A stretch of 7,018 nucleotides of DNA from Acidobacteriota bacterium (lineage in GTDB: Bacteria > Acidobacteriota > Blastocatellia > RBC074): positions 1-7,018 of the forward strand of contig JABFSD010000873.1 in assembly GCA_013140935.1 (NCBI GenBank), in the 5' to 3' direction. Below the pieces are notes generated by a model. The model had not been told where the DNA came from, did not search any database, and was given only the letters and a program-made list of their open reading frames with translations. Below, one piece after another: positions 1-5,663 of this stretch (position 1 is the first letter of the stretch; each line of letters starts with the position of its first letter). Position numbers and translations under genes: made by a program.

Positions 1-1
1 T

Positions 2-610
2 GAGATGAGCGAACTCATTTCGGGCGGCATCGGATTTGCGCCGCTCAAACAAAGCGGCGTGCTGGACAGCGACGTAGACCAAAAGATTTATCGCACCGCC
101 CTCGAAGCCGCGCGCCGCAAGTTCTCGCCCGAATTCATGAACCGCATTGACCGCGTCGTCGTGTTCCGCAGCCTCAACAACGAACACCTCAAACAGATTC
201 TCGAAATCGAATTGAAAGCCGTACAGGCGCGTGTGATGGCGGGTACGCAAACCAAGTTCGTCTTTAAGTGTTCCGACACAGCCAAGACCTTCCTGCTCAA
301 CGAAGGCATTGATTTCAAATACGGCGCGCGCCATCTGAAACGCGCCATCGAACGCTTTCTGGTTTATCCGCTGTCGAATCTGATCGCTACCGATCAAGTA
401 GGCTTCGGCGATTTGGTGACAGTGGATTATTCCGCCGAAGTCGGCAAGCTCGTCTTCGCCAAAGAACACGGCGGTGCGCTCATCACCGATGACGAATACG
501 AAACGCCGACGGGCAGGCTTTACGATCCGCCCAGCGGCAGTCAAGCGATGACGACGGGTGCGCTCGAACCGCGTCACGGATTGGCTCCGGCTCCGGCGCG
601 CGAGAAGTAA
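2..610 (+). CDS. Class I Clp/Hsp100 AAA+ ATPase, C-terminal part (ClpA/ClpC-like), 5' truncated by window edge
   Basis: This is the end of the second AAA+ module of a Clp/Hsp100 protein unfoldase, a cytoplasmic hexamer that threads proteins using ATP. The frame is open to the window edge, so the ATG at 5 is internal and the Walker motifs lie outside. Residues counted from that ATG: an Ile-Gly-Phe tripeptide at 9-11 sits where ClpA and ClpC carry the loop that docks on ClpP; FSPEFMNRID at 40-49 holds the arginine finger (Arg47); YGARHLKRAIER at 106-117 is the sensor-2 helix with the GAR motif (Arg109) of the D2-small domain. The IGF tripeptide favours a ClpP-partnered ClpA/ClpC-type protein over the disaggregase ClpB. 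About 40 residues after position 160 form a Pro/Gly-rich tail without family similarity that I recognise. A strong terminator follows 29 nt after the stop, so this is the last gene of its transcript. Family is certain; the exact subfamily is inferred. Confidence 0.9.
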   Translation, partial: EMSELISGGIGFAPLKQSGVLDSDVDQKIYRTALEAARRKFSPEFMNRIDRVVVFRSLNNEHLKQILEIELKAVQARVMAGTQTKFVFKCSDTAKTFLLNEGIDFKYGARHLKRAIERFLVYPLSNLIATDQVGFGDLVTVDYSAEVGKLVFAKEHGGALITDDEYETPTGRLYDPPSGSQAMTTGALEPRHGLAPAPAREK

Positions 611-639
611 ACTCGCACTCACTCATTCAAGAAAACCCG

Positions 640-676
640 ATCCCGTAGGAAGTCATATTCTTACGGGATTTTGTTT
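640..676 (+). terminator. Rho-independent terminator after the Clp ATPase gene
   Basis: A 12-bp stem pairs 640-651 with 658-669 (one G-U pair, 648 with 661) around a 6-nt loop (652-657). It is followed directly by a T-rich tract, tttgtttt. It lies 29 nt after the stop codon at 608-610 and should end the Clp transcript. Confidence 0.93.
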
Positions 677-695
677 TGCTGCGTTGAACAAAACC

Positions 696-812
696 CATCG
701 GCTGTCGGCATTCTCCATTCCCCCTTCTCAATTCTCTGACAGATAGAGTTTTACTCACGGCCTTTCTGTCAAAGAATTGAGAAGGGGGAATGGAGAATGC
801 CAGCAGCCGATG
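696..812. repeat. Long near-perfect inverted repeat (47-bp arms, 23-nt spacer) overlapping the start of the endonuclease III gene
   Basis: The left arm 696-742 and right arm 766-812 are reverse complements at 44 of 47 positions. The mismatches are one base near the inner end and two adjacent bases near the outer end; the spacer is 743-765. The outer ends read catcggctg and cagccgatg. Such a structure could be a small non-autonomous mobile element (MITE-like), a REP-type palindrome, or a hairpin in the mRNA leader. I see no clear target-site duplication next to either end and no open reading frame inside. The right arm includes the purine-rich stretch gaaggggg (781-788) and the ATG at 797, so in RNA the hairpin would bury the ribosome binding site and first start codon of the next gene. 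It is separate from the terminator at 640-676. Confidence 0.9.
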
Positions 813-1516
813 CGATTTCATTAGCAAACATGGCTCAACTCGAAACCGTCAGCGAAGAAAAACTCCGGCGCGTAAAATACGCCTGCCAAAATCTCGAAGC
901 CGCTTACGGTCTGCCGCGCAACGAATGCGGCGATGATCCGCTGGAAGAATTGATCGGTACGATCTTGTCGCAAGCGACCAGTAATCAGAATAGCCATCGC
1001 ACCTTCGCCAATCTCAAGCGCGCTTTCAAAGACTGGGAAGCCGTCCGGCGCGCGAAGCCCGAAAAGATCGAAGCTGCCATCAAGCTCGGCGGCTTGGCGC
1101 AGGTAAAATCCATCACGATCAAAAACATTCTGAATGAGATCAAGACGCGGACGGGCAAACTCGACCTGTCATTTTTACACACTGTGCCGGTCGAAGACGC
1201 GCGCGCCTTCCTGCTTTCACTCAAAGGCGTAGGCCCGAAGACCGTCGGATGTGTATTGTTGTTTGCCTGTAAGCGCGCGGTGTTCCCAATGGATACGCAC
1301 ATTTTACGCATCTGCCGCCGCATGGGATGGATTCCCGTCAGGTGCAGCGATGCCGAAGCGCATCGGCAGATGGAACTGCTGATACCAAAAAATAAGCACT
1401 ACGCGCTGCATATCAACCTGATTTTGCACGGACGAAAGATTTGCCATCCGCGCAATCCTGCTTGTGAGAAATGCTGTTTGGTTGAACAGTGCGATTACGG
1501 TCAACAGGTGTTGTGA
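797..1516 (+). CDS. nth: Endonuclease III-like DNA glycosylase/AP lyase (HhH-GPD, [4Fe-4S])
   Basis: The product is a 239-residue base-excision repair enzyme of the endonuclease III family, which removes oxidised pyrimidines and nicks at abasic sites. The N-terminal HhH-GPD half carries LEELIGTILSQATSNQNS (49-66), the usual helix with its conserved Gln. The helix-hairpin-helix is LKGVGPKT (142-149), with the Schiff-base lysine at 148, the counterpart of E. coli Lys120. The catalytic aspartate is Asp166 in MDTHILR. LILHGR (208-213) leads into a cluster of spacing C-x6-C-x2-C-x5-C (Cys216, 223, 226, 232). Proline replaces the usual Arg before the catalytic Lys, as in some endonuclease III paralogues, so substrate range could differ. 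Start choice is uncertain. The ATG at 797 has a purine-rich site 8 nt upstream, but both lie in the inverted repeat. The in-frame ATG at 830 (228 residues) has no clear Shine-Dalgarno sequence. No sharp terminator follows at once. Confidence 0.92.
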   Translation: MPAADAISLANMAQLETVSEEKLRRVKYACQNLEAAYGLPRNECGDDPLEELIGTILSQATSNQNSHRTFANLKRAFKDWEAVRRAKPEKIEAAIKLGGLAQVKSITIKNILNEIKTRTGKLDLSFLHTVPVEDARAFLLSLKGVGPKTVGCVLLFACKRAVFPMDTHILRICRRMGWIPVRCSDAEAHRQMELLIPKNKHYALHINLILHGRKICHPRNPACEKCCLVEQCDYGQQVL

Positions 1517-1780
1517 TTTTTCAGCCAACTGGAAAGAAATGCATCATCAGCTTGAAGTGAAGTGTTTTGATTCGCTGCAATATCGAATTCAAGAAGCGTG
1601 AAGCGACCATACGCAAACAAACACCATGCCATTGCAGAATCAACAGCTTAGAGAAAAACTCTTCCTGCTTTGCCTCATTGGTATGGACGTTGCTAAGTGG
1701 TGTGCGACAAGCAATGCTTCAAGCAGTTTTGAAATTTACGGCGATGGGTGTTGGGGAATGCCCGCTGTCGTAATCAAGTT

Positions 1781-1842
1781 AGAGCGGCTGCCCAGTTCGT
1801 AGAATTCTTGGGGGAGGTTTTACGAGTTCGGGCAGTCGTTCT
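1781..1842 (+). repeat. Hairpin repeat, copy 1 (24-bp stem, 13-nt loop)
   Basis: The outer stem pairs 1781-1793 with 1830-1842, 13 bp including two G-U pairs. The inner stem pairs 1794-1804 with 1818-1828, 11 bp including three G-U pairs. A single C at 1829 is bulged. The loop, 1805-1817, is ttcttgggggagg. The G-U pairs are allowed only if the + strand is the transcript, so the RNA is read in the same direction as the neighbouring genes. About 85% of the bases between 1784 and 1838 recur in copy 2. Confidence 0.85.
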
Positions 1843-1885
1843 TACCTAAAAATTTTTGGCTTGAGACGATCACGTCTCGCACGAG

Positions 1886-1960
1886 AGAAGGCGGCTGCCA
1901 CAGTTCGTAGGATTCTTGGGGGAGGTCTTACGAGTTTCGGCAAGTCGCCTTTTTCCTTTT
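1886..1960 (+). repeat. Hairpin repeat, copy 2, ending in a T tract (possible terminator)
   Basis: The outer stem runs AAGGCGGCTGCC (1888-1899) against 1939-1951, with one bulged A at 1943, and can be lengthened by weak pairs to 1886. A 2x2 internal loop (1900-1901, 1937-1938) follows. The inner stem is 1902-1912 with 1926-1936, 11 bp. The loop 1913-1925 is identical to that of copy 1. Base pairs that differ from copy 1 change on both sides together. The outer stem runs straight into TTTTT (1950-1954), then cc and TTTT, so this copy also has the form of an intrinsic terminator. It could end transcription from the endonuclease III side or act as an attenuator before the DUF1800 gene. A REP-like palindrome or a structured small RNA are the alternatives. 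Confidence 0.82.
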
Positions 1961-2082
1961 CAGCCTGCCTGAATTTCTCTTTCCAACTTTTCCGACTAAA
2001 ATCCGTAGCCACATCTCTAACGCACCGTCTTTCGACCTTGCGAAAGTAATTCTTACACGACATCAACAACGAGCCGATGAAT

Positions 2083-2088
2083 GGGGAG
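2083..2088 (+). promoter_or_regulatory. Shine-Dalgarno site that sets the DUF1800 start
   Basis: ggggag lies 7 nt before the ATG at 2096. An upstream in-frame ATG at 2081 overlaps this site and has no Shine-Dalgarno of its own. Starting at 2096 also gives a clean signal peptide beginning MYRKVF. Confidence 0.75.
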
Positions 2089-2095
2089 ACCTGAT

Positions 2096-3961
2096 ATGTA
2101 CCGAAAAGTTTTTGTGTGGACGCTGACCGGCCTGATGGCTTTGAGTTCGCTGGGCGTAACGGCGCAGGAAATGTCGCCGAAGTCCAAGCCGACGAAAGCA
2201 AAACCCGTCGCCGCGAAACCTTTGACTGAAGACCAGAAGGTCGCGCACCTGCTCGAACGCATCACGTTCGGCGCGCGTCTGGGCGACGCAGAGCGCGTCA
2301 AAAAAATCGGTTGGCAAAAGTTTCTCGATGAACAACTCGCGCCCGAAAAGCTGGATGATTCCGTGACGGAACAAAAGCTCAAGACGATTCATGCGTTGGG
2401 CTTGACGACCGAAGAACTGGCGCGCACTTATGACGTACCGCAACAAGAGCTTGCTGCGAAGCTGAAAGAAAAGGGCTTCGACATCACTGATATGTATCCC
2501 GGCGGCAATGCGCCCAACGCTCCGAAGCCCGATGCTAAATCAGATGCCAATCAACCTGACCCGCAAGCGCGTCGCCGCGAAGCACAACGCATTCTGGCTG
2601 AGATGGGTTATCGCCAGCCGCGCGAACTCGTCGAGCAGTTGCAACAATCCAAAATCATTCGCGCGGTTTATAGCGAACGCCAGTTGCAAGAGGTGATGAC
2701 TGATTTCTGGTTCAATCACTTCAACGTATTCATCAACAAAGGCGCTGACCGCATTCTCACGCCCGCTTACGAACGCGACGCGATTCGCGCGAAAGCGTTC
2801 GGCAAGTTCAGCGATTTGTTGAAGGCTACGGCGGAAAGCCCCGCGATGCTTTTCTATCTCGACAACTGGACGAGCGCCTCACCCAATGCCAAAGGCAACG
2901 ATCAGGAAGAGCGTACGCAAAAGATGATCGAGCAGATGAAAGAAATCCGTCGTACTCGCAAGGCGGAAGGACAGCCTGTAATTGACGAGGCCGAATACGA
3001 AAAGCGCCGCACGCAGATGCAGCAAAATCTCGACCGCCTCAAAGCCCAACGCCGCAATCGCGGCATCAATGAAAATTACGCCCGCGAAATCATGGAATTG
3101 CATACGCTGGGCGTTGACGGCGGCTACACGCAAAAAGACGTGCAGGAAGTGGCGCGCTGCTTCACCGGCTGGACGATTCGCCAGCCGCGCGCGGGCGGCA
3201 GCTTCTATTTCAACGCCGCGATTCACGACGACGGCGAAAAGATCATCCTGGGACAAAAGATTCCCGCAGGCGGCGGCATGCAGGATGGCTACAAAGTCAT
3301 AGAGATTTTGTCTCGGCATCCTGCGACGGCGAAGTTCGTTTCAACCAAGCTGGCGCGCAAGTTCGTGAGCGACAATCCTCCGGCTGCGCTGGTAGACAAG
3401 ATGGCAAACACCTTCCGCAAGACGGACGGCGATATGCGTGAAGTGCTGCGAGCGATGTTCACCGCACCGGAGTTCTGGTCGAACGAAACTTATCGCGCCA
3501 AAATCAAAACGCCTTTCGAGATGACGGTGAGCGCCGTGCGTGCGCTGAACGGCGACACGAACGGCAATCCGCAATTTCACAAGTGGATCACGCAAATGGG
3601 CGAAGGGCTTTTCTTGGCGCAACCGCCTACGGGTTATCCCGACACGGCGGATCATTGGGTGAATACGGGTGCGTTGCTTGATCGCATGAATTTCGCGCTG
3701 GCGTTGAGCGCCAACCGCATCAACGGCACGCGCGTAGACCTCGCTAAGCTCGCGCCGACAACACCAAACGCTTCACGCACACAGTTGGTAGATCATTTCG
3801 CCCGACTGCTTTTGCATATCGAGCTTTCGCCGCAAACGCGCGCTACGATTGATAAGAGTTTGAATGAGGCAACGTTGGCAATGAACAACAGCGGAACCAA
3901 TTCAGACGCCGCGAAAATTGTTGGCCTTTTGTTAGGCTCACCGGAATTTCAACGTCAGTAA
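2096..3961 (+). CDS. Exported DUF1800 family protein
   Basis: The product is a 621-residue DUF1800 protein of unknown biochemical function, almost always encoded beside a DUF1501 gene. Residues 1-23 form a Sec signal peptide (MYRKVFVW, then a hydrophobic core) with a likely cleavage after VTA (23). Family landmarks in order: AHLLERITFG (50-59), where most members begin; FWFNHFNVF (204-212); SPAMLFYLDN (248-257); NENYAREIMELHTLGVDGGY (325-344); EVARCFTGWTI (351-361); FNAAIHDDGEKIILGQ (372-387); RAKIKTPFEMTVSAVRALNG (467-486); GYPDTADHWVNTGALLDRMN (513-532). Between the fourth and fifth landmarks sits a strongly charged, probably helical or coiled-coil insert (about 262-322). A low-complexity Pro/Asp/Asn stretch (about 136-158) is also present. 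The gene is first of a two-gene operon, with only 13 nt to the next start. Family assignment is firm; function is unknown. Confidence 0.93.
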   Translation: MYRKVFVWTLTGLMALSSLGVTAQEMSPKSKPTKAKPVAAKPLTEDQKVAHLLERITFGARLGDAERVKKIGWQKFLDEQLAPEKLDDSVTEQKLKTIHALGLTTEELARTYDVPQQELAAKLKEKGFDITDMYPGGNAPNAPKPDAKSDANQPDPQARRREAQRILAEMGYRQPRELVEQLQQSKIIRAVYSERQLQEVMTDFWFNHFNVFINKGADRILTPAYERDAIRAKAFGKFSDLLKATAESPAMLFYLDNWTSASPNAKGNDQEERTQKMIEQMKEIRRTRKAEGQPVIDEAEYEKRRTQMQQNLDRLKAQRRNRGINENYAREIMELHTLGVDGGYTQKDVQEVARCFTGWTIRQPRAGGSFYFNAAIHDDGEKIILGQKIPAGGGMQDGYKVIEILSRHPATAKFVSTKLARKFVSDNPPAALVDKMANTFRKTDGDMREVLRAMFTAPEFWSNETYRAKIKTPFEMTVSAVRALNGDTNGNPQFHKWITQMGEGLFLAQPPTGYPDTADHWVNTGALLDRMNFALALSANRINGTRVDLAKLAPTTPNASRTQLVDHFARLLLHIELSPQTRATIDKSLNEATLAMNNSGTNSDAAKIVGLLLGSPEFQRQ

Positions 3962-3974
3962 GCAGGAGATCAAA

Positions 3975-5234
3975 ATGAACAGAAGACTCTTTCTCAAAAA
4001 CGGCGGCGTAGCGGTCGCTAGCCTCGGCGCAGCTTCAACCGCGCCTGCGTTTCTCTTGCGCGCCGCTGCGCAAACGCCGAACAAAGGCCGTCGCAAAATT
4101 TTCGTAGCGATCTTTCAACGCGGCGCAATGGATAGCCTCAACGCCGTCGTGCCTTACGGCGAAGCCGATTATTACAGCTTGCGTCCGAACATCGCCGTGC
4201 CGCGTCCCGGTGCGGGACAGTTCGCTGCGCTTGATCTGGATGGGCAGTTCGGTTTGAATCCCGCGCTCGCGCCGTTCAAGCCCCTGTGGGACAGCAAACA
4301 ACTCGCCATCGTGCATGCCGTCGGTTCGCCCGACAATACGCGGTCACATTTCGACGCGCAGGATTACATGGAAATCGGCACGCCGGGCGTGAAGAGTACG
4401 CAGGATGGTTGGCTCAATCGTTACCTACAAAGCAAAGCCGAACCTCAAGCCACGCCGTTTCGCGCTGTCGCGATGACCAACAATTTGCCGCGCACCATGC
4501 AAGGCAAATCGCCTACGTTGGCAATCAGCAATCTGAATGATTTCGGCATTCGCGGCGCGGGCGGACAAACGCAAGCCGTACAGGGCGGCTTTGAATCAAT
4601 GTATGCGCAAGCCGCTAACGATGCGTTGCGCGGTACGGGACGCGACGCTTTCGACGCGGTAAAGCTGCTCAAGCAAGCCAATCCAACCCAGTATGCGACA
4701 ACGGCGGGGGTGATTTATCCGCGCACACAATACGGCGACCGCTTGAAACAACTCGCGCAACTCATCAAATCCGACGTAGGCATCGAGGTCGCCTTCACTG
4801 ACATTGGCGGATGGGATACGCACATCAACGAAGGTGCGGGACAAGGCCAACTTGCCAATCGCCTGACTGAACTCGGTCAGGGCATCGCGGCGTTTTATGC
4901 CGACCTGAAAGATTTCGCCGATGATCTCGTGGTGCTGACGATGACGGAGTTCGGACGCACGGTGAAAGAAAACGGCAATCGCGGCACCGACCACGGACAC
5001 GCCAGCGCGATGTTCGTGTTGGGCGGCGCGGTCAAAGGCGGACAAGTTTACGGCAAATGGCCAGGACTGAAAGCCGCGCAATTGCACGAAGGCCGCGACT
5101 TGGCGGTGACCACCGATTTCCGCGAGGTCTTCGCTGAAATCGCCCAAGGCCATCTGCGCACGACCAACCTGACTTCGCTGTTTCCGGGCTATCAGGTGAA
5201 TCCGACGAATTTCAAAGGGTTGTTGCGGGCTTGA
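3975..5234 (+). CDS. Tat-exported DUF1501 family protein
   Basis: The product is a 419-residue DUF1501 protein, distantly related to the alkaline phosphatase/sulfatase fold. No defined substrate is known to me. The N-terminus NRRLFLKNGG (2-11) is a twin-arginine motif, followed by a hydrophobic Ala-rich stretch and a probable cleavage after Ala32 or nearby. Tat export implies folding in the cytoplasm, perhaps around a metal. Family motifs: FQRGAMDSLNAVVPYG (47-62), SHFDAQDYME (124-133), GGWDTH (278-283), TEFGRT (324-329) and RGTDHGHASAMFVLGG (336-351). The TDHGH segment (338-342) resembles the metal-binding Asp-His pair of phosphatase-superfamily enzymes, so a metal site is inferred. AGGAG at 3964-3968 stands 6 nt before the ATG. 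The gene is co-transcribed with DUF1800, and a terminator follows. Confidence 0.94.
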   Translation: MNRRLFLKNGGVAVASLGAASTAPAFLLRAAAQTPNKGRRKIFVAIFQRGAMDSLNAVVPYGEADYYSLRPNIAVPRPGAGQFAALDLDGQFGLNPALAPFKPLWDSKQLAIVHAVGSPDNTRSHFDAQDYMEIGTPGVKSTQDGWLNRYLQSKAEPQATPFRAVAMTNNLPRTMQGKSPTLAISNLNDFGIRGAGGQTQAVQGGFESMYAQAANDALRGTGRDAFDAVKLLKQANPTQYATTAGVIYPRTQYGDRLKQLAQLIKSDVGIEVAFTDIGGWDTHINEGAGQGQLANRLTELGQGIAAFYADLKDFADDLVVLTMTEFGRTVKENGNRGTDHGHASAMFVLGGAVKGGQVYGKWPGLKAAQLHEGRDLAVTTDFREVFAEIAQGHLRTTNLTSLFPGYQVNPTNFKGLLRA

Positions 5235-5259
5235 GCGAGAGATTCAATCTGAACTTTTC

Positions 5260-5294
5260 AAGGGGGCCAGTCCATCTGCGATTGGCTCCCTTTT
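5260..5294 (+). terminator. Rho-independent terminator after the DUF1800-DUF1501 operon
   Basis: A 12-bp stem pairs 5260-5271 with 5281-5292 (two G-U pairs) around a 9-nt loop (5272-5280), and its 3' side runs into TTTT at 5291-5294. It begins 26 nt after the DUF1501 stop at 5232-5234 and separates that operon from the downstream gene. Confidence 0.88.
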
Positions 5295-5598
5295 CATTTG
5301 GGCGAAAAGAAATTTTTCATGCAAGTGCATGCCCTGCCAACGTTTAAGTGATTGGTTGCATCCGACGCCCGCCCAGATTACTCTTTGGCTTGCTCTCGGA
5401 GAATCCCATTATTGATAGGAAAGGGATTAGATGGTTTGGTGTGTGGTGATTGGCAATGCGAATGCGGTGAACTCCCTTCCTCATCAAAAGCGTTCACCTT
5501 AAGCGGTGGCGTTCCCCCGAATCTGCAAGCCGGTTATTTCTTTTCTCGATTGCCCGATAATTATTGATATTACCTCAAGGGATGTCCCCAAATTCATA

Positions 5599-5615
5599 AG
5601 GTCATTGTATGACCT
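5599..5615. promoter_or_regulatory. Perfect 7-3-7 inverted repeat, candidate operator or small attenuator
   Basis: AGGTCAT-tgt-ATGACCT lies 48 nt before the ATG at 5664. The symmetry and 17-bp size suit a dimeric repressor site. The T-rich run that follows (5617-5626 includes TTTTTT) would also let it form a weak intrinsic terminator. No regulator can be named from sequence alone. Confidence 0.4.
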
Positions 5616-5652
5616 GTTTGATTTTTTCATTTGTCTTTATCGCCCGCTCGTC

Positions 5653-5659
5653 AGGAGGT
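5653..5659 (+). promoter_or_regulatory. Ideal Shine-Dalgarno sequence for the downstream gene
   Basis: AGGAGGT is a complete match to the 16S rRNA 3' end, 4 nt before the ATG at 5664. It fixes this start over later in-frame ATGs at 5712 and 5766, which lack such a site. Confidence 0.88.
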
Positions 5660-5663
5660 CCGC

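Larger units (their letters stand above)
1517..2095. other. Non-coding region between endonuclease III and DUF1800 genes
   Basis: This is 579 bases without a convincing gene. From 1539 to 1802 one forward frame holds two short open stretches split by a TGA at 1599: 20 codons from an ATG at 1539, then 58 codons from an ATG at 1626. They match nothing I recognise, so this may be chance or a decayed gene. 1781-1954 holds the two related hairpins listed separately. Between them lie a perfect A5T5 palindrome (1848-1857) and a 6-bp hairpin (1863-1868 with 1873-1878). From 1951 to 1990 the + strand is strongly pyrimidine-rich. TAAAAT at 1997-2002 resembles a -10 box but has no good -35 partner. A further perfect 6-bp hairpin pairs 2029-2034 with 2041-2046, about 50 nt before the DUF1800 start. 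Confidence 0.7.
5295..5663. other. Intergenic leader region before the TIGR03437 protein gene
   Basis: This is about 370 bases without a supported gene. It holds several palindromes: CATGCA-ag-TGCATG (5318-5331), a perfect 7-bp pair GGTGAAC/GTTCACC (5466-5472 with 5492-5498), GGGA-tg-TCCC (5579-5588), and the AGGTCAT repeat listed separately. GATAAT at 5556-5561 is a possible -10 box, but no convincing -35 lies at the right distance. A 71-codon frame opening at a TTG (5352-5567) has no ribosome binding site and no recognisable similarity, so I do not call it. I see no riboswitch I can name. Confidence 0.65.

Noticed and set aside
1781..1954. CRISPR array
   Set aside because: There are only two imperfect repeats, far longer than CRISPR repeats and each a full hairpin, with no cas genes in the window.
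2077..2094. Five-codon leader peptide just before the DUF1800 start
   Set aside because: ATG at 2077 to TGA at 2092-2094 overlaps the Shine-Dalgarno of the real start. There is no sign of codon-based attenuation, so it is probably chance.
1842..2201. 119-codon minus-strand frame
   Set aside because: It overlaps hairpin copy 2 and the start of the DUF1800 gene, and shows no domain or ribosome site.
4596..5153. 185-codon open frame on the minus strand
   Set aside because: It lies wholly inside the DUF1501 gene, whose protein motifs are unmistakable. Its translation shows no recognisable family, so it is an antisense shadow.
5352..5567. 71-codon frame starting at TTG in the intergenic region
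   Set aside because: It has a rare start codon, no ribosome site and no recognisable similarity.
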